DNA of 64,000 nucleotides from Streptomyces sp. CC228A (GCF_021390935.1 NZ_JAJPUI010000004.1:372001-436000); one strand, 5' to 3'. Positions 37,717 through 47,114 are shown, numbered from the stretch's first letter. Translations and numbers: made by a program. Notes: generated by a model not told the origin, from the sequence alone.

Positions 37717-38118
37717 CTACCCCGCCGCGCCGGGGGTGTACGTCCCGAAGCTCCAGACGTTGCCCTCGGCGTCCCGCGCCATGTAGTCCCGCGAGCCGTA
37801 GTCCTGGTCGGTCGGCGGCATGAGGATCTCGACCCCGTGCCGCACGGCTCCGGCGTGGTGCGCGTCCACGTCCTCCACGACCACGTACACCCCGGTCGGG
37901 CCCCCGCCCGCCATGGCCCGCGCGAAGACGCCGTCGCCGCCCCTGCTGCCCAGCATCACCGTCCCGTTGCCGTAGGACAGCTCCGCGTGGACGACCCGGC
38001 CGTCCTCGTCCTCGTACAGGCTCCGCCGGGTGAAGCCGAACGCCTCCGTCAGCGTCTCGACGGCGGCCTTCGCGTCGTCGTACAGGACCGTCGGGTAGAT
38101 ACTCGGTGCGGTGCTCAT
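37717..38118 (-). CDS. VOC-family (glyoxalase/bleomycin-resistance-like) protein
   Basis: This 133-residue single-domain vicinal-oxygen-chelate protein of the PhnB-like type contains SIYPTVLYDDAKAAVETLTEAFGF at the start, HAELSYGNGTVMLGS in the middle, and DYGSRDYMARDAEGNVWSFGTY at the end, where the last metal-site strand lies. It probably works as a dimer. Substrate and metal are unknown. Confidence 0.85.
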   Translation of the reverse strand: MSTAPSIYPTVLYDDAKAAVETLTEAFGFTRRSLYEDEDGRVVHAELSYGNGTVMLGSRGGDGVFARAMAGGGPTGVYVVVEDVDAHHAGAVRHGVEILMPPTDQDYGSRDYMARDAEGNVWSFGTYTPGAAG

Positions 38119-38446
38119 GCCGATCCCCTCACTGAAGGAGCCTCCCGCCGCATCCCTGGCGATGTGACGTGGATCTCACCTGCCGTCAGTCTGGCACCTC
38201 CCACTGACAACCGGTGGCCGGACGCGGCGCACCCCCGGCCTGCGCCGCCTGCGGCAGCCTGGCCGCGGAAGGCCGTTCCGGCGCCCCCAGGGCCGGGGCG
38301 CGGGCCGGAAAAGCAGTTGCATGTGCCCGTTAGACTGGCCCGTATGGCCATTCTCCCTGCGCATTAGACGGCGTCGAAGCCACCGCGCCCGCGCGAGCCG
38401 CGCACTCTGCCGTCCTTCCGCCGTCCACCCGCCCTGGAGTCTGTCC

Positions 38447-40045
38447 GTGATCACCGCCACCGGCCTCGAGCTGCGCGCCGGCGCCCGCGTCCTCATCGAG
38501 AACGCGTCCTTCCGTATCGCCAGGGGCGACCGCATCGGCCTCGTCGGCCGCAACGGCGCGGGCAAGACCACGCTGACCAAGTGCCTCGCCGGCGAGGGCA
38601 TCCCCGCCGCGGGCGCCATCGCCCGCTCCGGGCAGGTCGGCTACCTCCCGCAGGACCCGCGCACCGGCGACCTCGACGTGCTGGCCCGCGACCGCATCCT
38701 CTCCGCCCGCGGCCTCGACGTCCTCATCCGCAAGATGCGGCAGAACGAGGAGCGCATCGCCACCGGCAAGGGCTCCACCCGCGAGAAGGCGCTGAAGCAG
38801 TACGAGCGGCAGGAGACCGAGTTCCTCACCAAGGGCGGGTACGCCGCCGAGGCCGAGGCGTCCACCATCGCCGCCGCCCTCGGACTGCCCGACCGGGTGC
38901 TCGGCCAGCCGCTGCACACCCTCTCCGGCGGTCAGCGCCGCCGGATCGAGCTGGCCCGGATCCTCTTCTCGGACGCCGACACGCTGCTGCTGGACGAGCC
39001 CACCAACCACCTGGACGCCGACTCGATCACCTGGCTGCGGGACTACCTGAAGACCTACCGCGGCGGCTTCGTGGTCATCTCCCACGACGTCGACCTTGTC
39101 GAGACGGTCGTCAACAAGGTGTTCTACCTGGACGCCAACCGCTCCGTGATCGACGTCTACAACATGGGCTGGAAGCTCTACCAGCGCCAGCGCGAGGACG
39201 ACGAGAAGCGCCGCAGGCGGGAGCGGCAGAACGCCGAGAAGAAGGCCGCCGCCCTCAACGCCCAGGCCGACAAGATGCGCGCCAAGGCCACCAAGACCGT
39301 CGCCGCGCAGAACATGGCACGGCGTGCCGAGAAGCTGCTCGCCGGCCTGGAGGAGGCGCGCCAGTCCGACAAGGTCGCCAAGCTGCGCTTCCCCGAGCCC
39401 GCACCCTGCGGCAAGACCCCGCTCATGGCGGAGGGCCTGTCCAAGTCGTACGGCTCGCTGGAGATCTTCACCGACGTCGACCTGGCCATCGACAAGGGGT
39501 CGCGGGTCGTGATCCTCGGCCTCAACGGCGCCGGCAAGACGACGCTGCTGCGGCTGCTGGCCGGCGTGGAGCAGCCCGACACCGGCCGGGTCAGCCCCGG
39601 CCACGGACTGAAGCTGGGCTACTACGCCCAGGAGCACGAGACGCTGGACCCCGACCGCACCGTCCTGGAGAACATGCGCTCCGCCGCCCCCGACCTGGAC
39701 CTGGTCGAGGTGCGCAAGGTCCTCGGATCGTTCCTGTTCTCCGGCGACGACGTCGACAAGCCCGCCGGGGTGCTGTCCGGCGGCGAGAAGACCCGCCTCG
39801 CCCTGGCCACCCTGGTGGTCTCCTCCGCCAACGTCCTCCTCCTCGACGAGCCGACGAACAACCTGGACCCGGCCAGCCGCGAGGAGATCCTCGGCGCGCT
39901 GCGCACCTACAAGGGCGCGGTCGTCCTCGTCACGCACGACGAGGGCGCCGTGGAGGCCCTCCAGCCGGAGCGCATCATCCTGCTTCCCGACGGCGTCGAG
40001 GACCTGTGGGGCGCGGACTACGCCGACCTGGTCTCCCTCGCCTGA
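38447..40045 (+). CDS. ABC-F family ATPase
   Basis: This 532-residue soluble protein has two ABC nucleotide-binding domains and no membrane segments. Walker A motifs are GRNGAGKTT and GLNGAGKTT, signatures LSGGQRRRIELA and LSGGEKTRLALA, and Walker B LLLDEPTNHLD and LLLDEPTNNLD. Between them lies the charged helical arm (DDEKRRRRERQNAEKKA and following) that reaches the ribosomal P site in this family. It is a translation factor or ribosome-protection protein rather than a transporter; which one cannot be told. The GTG start is chosen for GGAG 9 bases upstream and a conserved N-terminus (ITATGLELRAGARVL). Confidence 0.93.
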   Translation: MITATGLELRAGARVLIENASFRIARGDRIGLVGRNGAGKTTLTKCLAGEGIPAAGAIARSGQVGYLPQDPRTGDLDVLARDRILSARGLDVLIRKMRQNEERIATGKGSTREKALKQYERQETEFLTKGGYAAEAEASTIAAALGLPDRVLGQPLHTLSGGQRRRIELARILFSDADTLLLDEPTNHLDADSITWLRDYLKTYRGGFVVISHDVDLVETVVNKVFYLDANRSVIDVYNMGWKLYQRQREDDEKRRRRERQNAEKKAAALNAQADKMRAKATKTVAAQNMARRAEKLLAGLEEARQSDKVAKLRFPEPAPCGKTPLMAEGLSKSYGSLEIFTDVDLAIDKGSRVVILGLNGAGKTTLLRLLAGVEQPDTGRVSPGHGLKLGYYAQEHETLDPDRTVLENMRSAAPDLDLVEVRKVLGSFLFSGDDVDKPAGVLSGGEKTRLALATLVVSSANVLLLDEPTNNLDPASREEILGALRTYKGAVVLVTHDEGAVEALQPERIILLPDGVEDLWGADYADLVSLA

Positions 40046-40082
40046 CCGCCTGACCGCCCGGTAGCCGGATCGGCAGCCCGGG

Positions 40083-40131
40083 AGCCGGCGGAACGGGGCA
40101 GCCGGCGGAACGGGGGAGCCGGCGGAACGGC
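40083..40131. repeat. Short tandem repeat, 17-base unit AGCCGGCGGAACGGGGS
   Basis: Nearly three copies follow one another directly downstream of the ABC-F stop; the third unit is cut short at its 3' end. The period equals that of the minisatellite near 33.6 kb but the sequence is unrelated. Confidence 0.75.
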
Positions 40132-40199
40132 GCCGGGCGGGGCCTGGCGGGGCCTGGGCGGAGCGGCCCACCACAAGGGCCTCACCGTCCCCGCGCGAG

Positions 40200-40470
40200 G
40201 CGGTGATCGTCCCCCTCTGGATCATTCGGCGGAGCCGTGATCCATCATCTGAGTGAGGCGATCTCATATTGCGGCGTGGCATCCCGCCGATTTTCCGGTG
40301 CGGGCGCCACGCCGCACGCCTCTTTCCGGTGCCCCCCTGACCTGGCACTTCACCGAGCCGTACCCGGCGCATCCGGCAATCCGTACGGAAGGGACGCCGC
40401 CGCCCGCGGCGATCTCGTGTCACAGACCTTGTCGAATGGCTGGCCATGTGGCCCCGGAGGGGTGATCATG
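40200..40470. promoter_or_regulatory. GATC-rich control region of gbn
   Basis: Six GATC sites (40205, 40220, 40239, 40260, 40411, 40464) occur within about 260 bases of a locally A+T-richer gap upstream of a gene whose product family binds GATC-containing DNA. Fewer than one would be expected from base composition. The stretch from 40046 to 40200 holds only the short repeat. Confidence 0.5.
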
Positions 40471-40506
40471 AGAAGACCAGAGCGCACTTCCCATGAGGAG
40501 GCACGG

Positions 40507-40734
40507 GTGGCCGAGACTCTGAAGAAGGGCAGCCGGGTGACCGGCGCCGCGCGCGAGAAGCTCGCGGCAGACCTGAAGAAGAAGTACGACGCCGGTGTGA
40601 GTATCCGGGCTTTGGCCGAGGAGACGGGCCGGTCCTACGGATTCGTCCACCGGATGCTCACCGAGGCCGGAGTCACGCTGCGCGGACGCGGCGGAGCGAC
40701 GCGAGGCAAGAAGGCGCCCGCTCCGCCGGCCTGA
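40507..40734 (+). CDS. gbn: Small helix-turn-helix nucleoid-associated protein, Gbn-type
   Basis: This 75-residue protein is nearly identical in plan to SCO1839 (Gbn), a GATC-binding nucleoid-associated protein of Streptomyces: VAETLKKGSRVTGAAREKLAADLKKKYDAG, then the helix-turn-helix SIRALAEETGRSYGFVHRML, then the basic end TLRGRGGATRGKKAPAP. The GTG start has GAGGAGG 5 bases upstream and gives the known length. An in-frame ATG 13 codons earlier (40468) also has a good ribosome site, so a longer form is possible. It should bind DNA as a global architectural factor that affects development. Confidence 0.9.
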   Translation: MAETLKKGSRVTGAAREKLAADLKKKYDAGVSIRALAEETGRSYGFVHRMLTEAGVTLRGRGGATRGKKAPAPPA

Positions 40735-40960
40735 TCCCGCAGGACGACTCGTCGACACGGCGCCCACTGGTTCCGGCGGGAGCCGCCCGGTCGACCCCGG
40801 GGCGTGCGGCCGAGGCCGTTTCGCCCAGACGGTCGACCGGGTGGTTACCGTGCAGTAATTTGTCGGTCGGGGCGGCAGGCGTGCGCAGCAGGTCCGCACT
40901 GCGGACCGGGTGCGCACGGCGCTGCCCTCCGATCGCTCTGCACCGGACCCGGAGGCCCGT

Positions 40961-41760
40961 ATGACCTCGCTCGACCCTGCCCTCGACGTACTCGACAAGG
41001 ACGGTGTACGGCTCACCGTCGAGGACGCCGTCGCCACGGTGACCCTCACCTGCCCCGGCAAGCGCAACGCCCAGTCGCCCGCGATGTGGCGCGCGCTGAC
41101 CGAGGCGGGGCGCATGCTGCCGGGCAGCGTCCGGGTCGTCGTGCTGCGCGGTGAGGGCAAGTCGTTCTCCGCCGGCCTCGACCGGCAGGCGTTCACCCCC
41201 GAGGGCTTCGACGGCGAGCCGTCGTTCCTCGACCTGGCGCGCGGCTCCGACGCGGAGCTGGACGCCGTCATCGCCGAGTACCAGGAGGCGTTCACCTGGT
41301 GGCGCCGCAACGACCTCGTGTCCGTCGCGGCCGTCCAGGGCCACGCCATCGGTGCCGGGTTCCAGCTCGCCCTCGCCTGCGACCTGCGGGTCGCCGCGCA
41401 GGACGCGCAGTTCGCGATGCGCGAGACCAGCCTCGGCCTGGTGCCCGACCTGACGGGCACCCACCCGCTGGTCACCGCGGTCGGCTACGCCCGCGCCCTG
41501 GAGATCTGCGCCACGGGCCGCTTCGTGCACGCCGACGAGGCCGAGCGGATCGGCCTCGCCAACCTCGTCGTGCCCCGCGAGGACCTCGACGCCGCCGCGC
41601 GCGACCTCGCCGCCGCGCTGCTCGCCGCCCCCGGGACGCCGTCATCGAGACCAAGGCCCTGCTGCGGGGCGCCGCCGAGCGCACGTACGAGGAGCAGCGC
41701 GTCGCGGAGCGCGCCGCCCAGGCCCGCCGCCTGCGCGACCTCGCGGGCCTTGCGGACTGA
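40961..41760 (+). CDS. Enoyl-CoA hydratase/isomerase (frame broken at 41628-41632)
   Basis: This crotonase-fold enzyme of about 266 residues has the oxyanion-hole segments GEGKSFSAGLDRQAF and VQGHAIGAGFQLALACDLRVAA, followed by FAMRETSLGLVPDLTGTHPL, where the second catalytic acid position carries Glu/Thr. One missing C in the C5 run at 41628-41632 shifts the last 45 residues; restoring it gives LLAAPRDAVIETKALLRGAAERTYEEQR as expected. The ATG has GGAGG 5 bases upstream. It acts on an unknown acyl-CoA. It follows gbn, as in S. coelicolor. Confidence 0.88.
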
Positions 41761-41816
41761 CCGGACACGGCAGGGCTGCGGCGGCGCCCCGTCGCAGAGG
41801 CAGCGCGGGCGCCGGG

Positions 41817-42572
41817 TCAGAAGCCGTGCCGGGCGCCGCCGTCGACCGGGAGCATCACGCCCGTGACGTACGACGCGGCGGGCGACAGCAGGAAGGCGGC
41901 CGCCCGGCCGAACTCCTCGGGGGTGCCGTACCGGCGCAGCGGGACCTTCGCCTCCGACGCGGCCCTGGCCGCCGCCGGGTCGCCCGACAGCGCGTCCAGC
42001 TCCCGTACCCGGTCCGTGTCGATGCGGCCCGGCAGCAGGCCCACGACCCGGATGCCCTGCGGCCCCACCTCGTTCGCCAGCGACTTGGCGAAGCCCGCCA
42101 GCCCGGGGCGCAGCCCGTTGGAGATGGTCAGGCCCGGGATCGGTTCGTGCACGGAACCCGACAGCACGAAGCCGATCACGCCCCCCTCGGGCAGCGCTGC
42201 CGCCGCCGCCCGGGCCAGCCGCACCGCTCCGAGGAACACCGACTCGAAGGCCGCCCGCCACTGGTCGTCCGTGTTGTCCGCCGCCCACCCGGGGGCCGGG
42301 CCGCCCACGCTGATCAGAACGCCGTCGAAGCCCCCAAAGCGGCTGCGGGCCGTCCCGATCAGCGTGTCGGCGGCCGCCGGGTCGGCGTTGTCCGCGGCCA
42401 CGCCGACCGCCGCCGGGCCCAGCTCGGCGGCCGCGGCCTCGGCCGCCTGCGCGTCCCGCGACGAGACGACGAGCCTCGCCCCCTCCGCCGCCAGGGCCCG
42501 CGCCGAGGCGCGCCCCAGGCCGCGGGACGCGCCCGTCACGACGTACACACGGTCCTTCAGTCCAAGATCCAT
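41817..42572 (-). CDS. Short-chain dehydrogenase/reductase-like protein lacking the catalytic Tyr-Lys
   Basis: This 251-residue Rossmann protein keeps the cofactor motif VVTGASRGLGRASARAL and the C-terminal YVTGVMLPVDGGARHGF. Where classical SDRs have YxxxK it reads PIPGLTISNGLRPGLAGFAK, so the active-site Tyr is absent and the Lys position is Arg. The upstream Ser (FVLSGS) remains. It therefore belongs to an atypical SDR group and may use other chemistry or only bind NAD(P). It is convergent with the enoyl-CoA hydratase and follows the GH15 gene by 4 bases on the same strand. Confidence 0.82.
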   Translation of the reverse strand: MDLGLKDRVYVVTGASRGLGRASARALAAEGARLVVSSRDAQAAEAAAAELGPAAVGVAADNADPAAADTLIGTARSRFGGFDGVLISVGGPAPGWAADNTDDQWRAAFESVFLGAVRLARAAAAALPEGGVIGFVLSGSVHEPIPGLTISNGLRPGLAGFAKSLANEVGPQGIRVVGLLPGRIDTDRVRELDALSGDPAAARAASEAKVPLRRYGTPEEFGRAAAFLLSPAASYVTGVMLPVDGGARHGF

Positions 42573-42576
42573 GGGC

Positions 42577-44361
42577 TCATCCTGCCGCCTCCTCCTCCGC
42601 CAGCGCGAGTGCCGTCACGACGAGCGCGACATGGCTGAACGCCTGGGGGAAGTTCCCGAGCTGCCGGCGCGTCACCGGGTCGTACTCCTCCGCCAGCAGG
42701 CCCACGTCGTTGCAGAGGTCCACCAGCCGGGCGAACATCTCCCGCGCCTGGTCCCTCCGCCCGATCAGGCGCAGGGCGTCCGCCATCCAGAAGGAGCACG
42801 CGAGGAACGTTCCCTCACCGCCCGGGAGCCCGTCGACCGCCATGCCCTCCTGGCCGTAGCGGCGGACGAAGCCGTCCTGACCCAGCTCCCGCCACACCGC
42901 CTCCACGGTGCCCACGACCCGCGGGTCGTCCGGCGGCAGGAATCCGGCGCGGGGGATCAGCAGCGTCGCCGCGTCGAGCTCGCGTGAGCCGTACGACTGC
43001 GTGAAGGTGTTCCGCACCGGGTCGTACCCGCGCTCGCACACCTCCCGGTGCACCTCGTCCCGCATCGCCCGCCACCGGGCGGGGTCGCCGGGGAGGGACG
43101 GGTCGGCCTCCAGGGTGCGCACCGCACGGTCCGCGGCGACCCACGCCATGACCTTCGAGTGCACGAAGTGGCGGCGCGGCCCCCGCACCTCCCACAGCCC
43201 CTCGTCCGGCTGGCGCCACGTCGACTCCAGGAAGCCCAGCAGGCTCAGCTGCAGCGCCCAGGCGTGCCGCTTCGGCGGCATCCCCGCCGCCCGCGCCAGG
43301 TGCAGGGCGTCCAGCACCTCGCCGTACACGTCCAGCTGGAGCTGGTCCACGGCGGCGTTGCCGATCCGCACCGGCCGTGCGCCGCCGTAGCCGCGCAGCC
43401 ACGGGATCTCCAGCTCGGGCAGCCGCCGCTCGCCCCCGAGCCCGTACATGATCTGGAGGTCCGCCGGATCCCCGGCGACCGCGCGCAGCAGCCAGTCACG
43501 CCAGGCCACGGCCTCCTCGCCGTAGCCCCCGGCGACCAGGGCGCGCAGGGTCAGCGTCGCGTCCCGCAGCCAGCAGAACCGGTAGTCCCAGTTCCGGACG
43601 CCGCCCAGTTCCTCCGGCAGGGACGTGGTCGGCGCGGCCACGATGCCGCCCGTCGGCGCGTACGTGAGGGCCTTCAGGGTGATCAGCGACCGCATCACCG
43701 CGTGGCGGTACGGGCCCTCGTACGTGCAGCGCGACGCCCAGGTCTTCCAGTCCTCCAGGGTGTGCTCCAGCGCCTCGACGGGGTCCACCAGCGGCGGGCA
43801 CGACTCGTGCGAGGGGTGCCAGGTGAGGCTGAACGACACCCGGTCCCCGGGGCCGACCGTGAACGACGAGCAGGTGCTGTACTGCTGACCCCACGTCTTG
43901 ACCTGCGGCACCGACCGCAGCCACACGGCGTCGGGCCCCGCGACCGCGACGCGGTGCCCGTCGACGCGCCGCACCCACGGCACGATCGAGCCGTAGTCGA
44001 AGCGCAGCCGCAGCACCGAGGACATCTCGACCCTGCCGCTCAGCCCCTCCACGACCCGCATGAGGTCGGGGGAGCGGTCGCGCTGGGGCATGAAGTCCAC
44101 GACGCGGACCGTGCCGGTGCGGGTCTCCCACACGGACTCCAGGACCAGGGACTCACCCAGATAGCCGCGTCGGGCGCAGGTGCGGGCCCCGGCGGGCGCG
44201 ATCCGCCAGTGGCCGTTGTTCTCGTCGCCGAGGAGGGCGGCGAAACACGCGCCGGAGTCGAAGCGCGGCAGGCACAGCCAGTCGACCGAGCCGTCCTTGC
44301 CCACCAGGGCGGCGGTCTGCAGATCGCCGATGAGGGCATAGTCCTCGATACGTTGGGTCAC
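42577..44361 (-). CDS. Glycoside hydrolase family 15 protein (trehalase/glucoamylase-like)
   Basis: This 594-residue cytoplasmic enzyme has an N-terminal beta-sandwich (RIEDYALIGDLQTAALVGKDGSVDWLCLPRFDSGACFAALLG) and an (alpha/alpha)6 barrel. Catalytic-region segments are NWDYRFCWLRDATLTLRALV, GLWEVRGPRRHFVHSKVMAWVA (general-acid Glu) and PGGEGTFLACSFWMADALR (general-base Glu). In actinobacteria this group includes GH15 trehalases as well as glucan-hydrolysing enzymes. The GTG start gives the canonical beginning. It lies 4 bases upstream of the SDR gene, so the two are probably co-transcribed. Confidence 0.9.
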   Translation of the reverse strand: MTQRIEDYALIGDLQTAALVGKDGSVDWLCLPRFDSGACFAALLGDENNGHWRIAPAGARTCARRGYLGESLVLESVWETRTGTVRVVDFMPQRDRSPDLMRVVEGLSGRVEMSSVLRLRFDYGSIVPWVRRVDGHRVAVAGPDAVWLRSVPQVKTWGQQYSTCSSFTVGPGDRVSFSLTWHPSHESCPPLVDPVEALEHTLEDWKTWASRCTYEGPYRHAVMRSLITLKALTYAPTGGIVAAPTTSLPEELGGVRNWDYRFCWLRDATLTLRALVAGGYGEEAVAWRDWLLRAVAGDPADLQIMYGLGGERRLPELEIPWLRGYGGARPVRIGNAAVDQLQLDVYGEVLDALHLARAAGMPPKRHAWALQLSLLGFLESTWRQPDEGLWEVRGPRRHFVHSKVMAWVAADRAVRTLEADPSLPGDPARWRAMRDEVHREVCERGYDPVRNTFTQSYGSRELDAATLLIPRAGFLPPDDPRVVGTVEAVWRELGQDGFVRRYGQEGMAVDGLPGGEGTFLACSFWMADALRLIGRRDQAREMFARLVDLCNDVGLLAEEYDPVTRRQLGNFPQAFSHVALVVTALALAEEEAAG

Positions 44362-44502
44362 GCTCTGGCGTGTTCCCGCCGGGGAGAAGCGCCAATCAGT
44401 CAGGTCGGGCGACCCGCCGACCGCCGCACCGCCGGCACCCGCCGCCGGGACGGCGCCTTCCGGTGTCCTGCCGCGCCCCTCCGGTGGGTCCGTGCCCGCA
44501 CG

Positions 44503-45375
44503 TCAGGTCGTCGCGTGCTGCGTCCGGGACGCCGCTCCGTCCGCGCCGCCCGCCCCGCCGGGGCCCTCCCCGCCGTCCGGGCCGCCCTCGGCAGCCGCCT
44601 CCGCGGACTGCGTCCGGGCGGCGGCTTCCGCCTCGGCGCGGTCGCGCCTCTCGCGGCGCACCAGGACCACCCAGCCCACCGGCACACCCGCCGCGAACAG
44701 CCACCACTGGACGGCGTACGCCATGTGGGCGCCGATCGAGTCGTGGTCCGGCTCGGGCACCGGCTCCGGCGCACCGCCGGACGGCTCGGGCGCCGTCAGG
44801 TCCAGGTAGCCGCCGAGGACCTGCCGGCCGAGCAGCTCCGCCTGCTGCTCGCTGTTGATCAGCATCACCTGGCGCGGCGGCAGGCCCTTCAGGTCCCTGA
44901 TGCCGCTGCTGCCCGTCGTCTGGTCCGCCATGAGCCGGCCCGTCACGGTGACCTCGCCGCGCGGCGGGGGCGGCACCTCCGGGTACGCACGCTGGTCGGC
45001 GGCGGCCGGGACCCAGCCGCGGTTCACGAGGACGACCCGGCCGTCGGCCAGGACGAGCGGCGTCAGCACGTGCATGCCGACGCGGTCGTCGGCGTTGGTG
45101 CGGCGCCGCACGACGACCTCGTGGTCCGTGTCGAACGTGCCCGTGGCGGTCACATGGCGCCAGAGGTCCTCACGCGGCACGCTGTGCCCGGGTGAGGTGA
45201 GCTCGGTCACGGGGACCGGCTCCGCCCTGAGGTTGTCCGCGATCAGCGCGTTCTGGGCGACCCGGCGCTCGTGCCGGTGGAACTGCCAGAAGCCCAGCTC
45301 GACCATCACGGGGATGAGGACGAGGGCGACGAGGGTGAGGATCACCCACTGCCGGGACAACAGGAAGCGGTACAC
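44503..45375 (-). CDS. SURF1-family cytochrome oxidase biogenesis protein
   Basis: This 290-residue inner-membrane protein has one helix near each end (WVILTLVALVLIPVMVELGFWQ and AYAVQWWLFAAGVPVGWVVLV) and an external beta domain between them. Typical SURF1 segments are LGFWQFHRHERR, VLVNRGWVPAAADQRAYPEVPPPPRGEVTVTG and DLTAPEPSGG. It assists assembly of the aa3-type cytochrome c oxidase, possibly in heme a delivery. The last 50 residues are an Ala/Glu/Gly-rich tail of low complexity. The GTG start places the first helix at residue 9. Confidence 0.92.
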   Translation of the reverse strand: MYRFLLSRQWVILTLVALVLIPVMVELGFWQFHRHERRVAQNALIADNLRAEPVPVTELTSPGHSVPREDLWRHVTATGTFDTDHEVVVRRRTNADDRVGMHVLTPLVLADGRVVLVNRGWVPAAADQRAYPEVPPPPRGEVTVTGRLMADQTTGSSGIRDLKGLPPRQVMLINSEQQAELLGRQVLGGYLDLTAPEPSGGAPEPVPEPDHDSIGAHMAYAVQWWLFAAGVPVGWVVLVRRERRDRAEAEAAARTQSAEAAAEGGPDGGEGPGGAGGADGAASRTQHATT

Positions 45376-45660
45376 CCCATGACCGTACCCCCGGTCCGTC
45401 GGGCGGCCGCCGCCGGGTCACCCGGTCGCCCCGCGCGGCGGGCCCCGCGGCATCCGACCCGGGACCCAGCCCCTCGGCCGCCGGCGGTGCCGCCCCGCCG
45501 CTGTGGCGCCGCACGGCGGGTTCCGGCTGTTCCCGTGCTGGTCGCCGCGGTGCCGCATGGTGGGCGCAGGCGTCCCCGTTGCCGCGGTGCCGCGCGGCGG
45601 GCACCGCGGGCCGCGCCGCCACCGGAGGGACCGGCGGGAGCACCGGCGACCGCGGGGACG

Positions 45661-45912
45661 TCACCCGTTCGTCGGCGATCCCACCTTGTCGACGATGCCC
45701 GCCCGGCCCTCGGCCCGGGCGCAGTGCGCGCCGCAGTACCAGTGCCCGTCCGCCTCGACGCCCTGCCCGATGATCTGCACCCGGCAGTGCTCGCAGATCG
45801 GCGCCATGCGGTGGATGGCGCAGGCGAAACAGTCGAAGACATGCACGGCGCCCTGGGCGTGCACCTCGAAGCTCATGCCGTAGTCGTTTCCGCAGACCTC
45901 ACAACGTGCCAT
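45661..45912 (-). CDS. Small zinc-ribbon/LIM-like protein
   Basis: This 83-residue protein has eight cysteines in four pairs: Cys4/Cys7, Cys28/Cys31, Cys40/Cys43 and Cys60/Cys64, with His at 24, 34, 42, 57 and 63 nearby. The spacing (CxxC-x20-CxxC, CxxC-x16-CxxxC) suggests two treble-clef or LIM-like zinc sites. It contains no enzyme motif. Bacterial relatives are annotated loosely as metallothionein-like or LIM-like. The preceding 285 bases towards the SURF1 start are GC-rich without a gene. Function unknown. Confidence 0.8.
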   Translation of the reverse strand: MARCEVCGNDYGMSFEVHAQGAVHVFDCFACAIHRMAPICEHCRVQIIGQGVEADGHWYCGAHCARAEGRAGIVDKVGSPTNG

Positions 45913-45966
45913 GCGCCACAGGGTGCGGGGCGCGGCGCCCGGGAGCGGTGGCGGCGCGCCCGGCCG

Positions 45967-46956
45967 TCACCCGTTCGCCGACGCGTCGGCCGGTGCGACA
46001 TCCCGCAGCAGCTGCGTGAAGGCGGCCTCGTCGACGACCGGCGTGCCGAACGCCTTCGCCTTGGCCACCTTCGAGGTGCCCGCCTCGGGGTCGTTGGTGA
46101 CGAGCAGGCTGGTCAGCCGCGACACACTGGTCGCGATGTGCAGTCCCGCCTCCACGGCCCGGTCCTCCAGGAGCTCCCGCTCGACCGACGTGTCACCGGA
46201 GAACGCCACCCGCATGCCCTGCTTGAGCGGCTTGTCCGGTTCGTAGCGTCCCGGGTTCGGGTACGGGCACGGCGGCCGCTTCCGCGCCGGGCGCCAGCCG
46301 CCCCCGCCGTACGACGCCTGGCGGCCGATGCGCGGCGTACCCGCGGAGGCGGCCGCGGGCTCCGACCACTCGGTGAGCGGGCGGCACTCCAGCAGCGGCA
46401 GCCGCACCCCGCGCTCCGCGGCCGTGCGCAGACTCGGCCGGAACGCCTCCGCCAGGACCCGGGCGTCATCCAGGGCGTTGTGCGCCTGCCGCTGGACGAC
46501 ACCGAAGTGAGCGGCCAGCGTCTCCAGCTTCATGTTCGTCAGCGGCAGCCGCAGCTCCCTTGCCAGGGCGATGGTGCACAGCCGCTGCCGCACCGGCGCG
46601 GTGCGCTCCGACCTGGCGTACTCGCGGGCGATCATCGACCAGTCGAAGAAGGCGTTGTGCGCGACGAGGACCCGGCCGTCGAGCCGCGCCGAGAACTCGG
46701 CCGCCACCTCCGCGAACAGCGGCGCCGACTCCAGCACGTCGGCCGTCAGCCCGTGGATCCACACCGGGCCCGGGTCGCGCTGCGGGTTGACCAGCGTGTA
46801 CCAGTGGTCCTCCACCTCGCCCCGGGCGTCGAGCCGGTAGACGGCAGCGGACACGATCCGGTCGTGCGCGGACAGGCCGGTGGTCTCCACGTCGACCACC
46901 GCGTACCCCTGCGGGTAGGCGGTCGGCCACGCTGCTGTCGTACGGTCGTCGAGCAT
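45967..46956 (-). CDS. DEDDh 3'-5' exonuclease with C-terminal BRCT domain
   Basis: This 329-residue protein has an N-terminal DnaQ-like exonuclease domain with Exo I VVDVETTGL (Asp22, Glu24), Exo II LVAHNAFFDWSMIAREY, and Exo III QAHNALDDARVLAEA (His and Asp). A linker with GWRPARKRPPCPYPNPG follows. The BRCT domain (about 245-320) includes GMRVAFSGDTSVERELLEDRA and TSLLVTNDPEAGTSKVAKAKAFGTPVVDEAAF, the same fold as in DNA ligases. It is a DNA repair or nucleic-acid processing enzyme in the cytoplasm. Start at ATG 46956, since the conserved Tyr-Ala-Val-Val strand begins at residue 18. Confidence 0.9.
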   Translation of the reverse strand: MLDDRTTAAWPTAYPQGYAVVDVETTGLSAHDRIVSAAVYRLDARGEVEDHWYTLVNPQRDPGPVWIHGLTADVLESAPLFAEVAAEFSARLDGRVLVAHNAFFDWSMIAREYARSERTAPVRQRLCTIALARELRLPLTNMKLETLAAHFGVVQRQAHNALDDARVLAEAFRPSLRTAAERGVRLPLLECRPLTEWSEPAAASAGTPRIGRQASYGGGGWRPARKRPPCPYPNPGRYEPDKPLKQGMRVAFSGDTSVERELLEDRAVEAGLHIATSVSRLTSLLVTNDPEAGTSKVAKAKAFGTPVVDEAAFTQLLRDVAPADASANG

Positions 46957-47114
46957 GGTCAACGAGGATAGAGGCCGCCGCCGACACCCCGGGACGCGGG
47001 AGCCCCGGCCGCAGCCGCCCGGTTGACGCCGCGGCCGTCCCCGGGACACCGCCACGGCCATCGGCGGCCCGCCGCGGGCCGGTTGGCGCGTCCGCCGGGC
47101 GGGCGGCCCGCAAG

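Noticed and set aside
38330..40447. 705-codon minus-strand frame opposite the ABC-F gene
   Set aside because: Antisense shadow; both ABC domains are encoded on the + strand.
42557..42799. Short minus-strand frame overlapping the end of the GH15 gene and the SDR start
   Set aside because: It is an out-of-frame shadow of the GH15 C-terminus.
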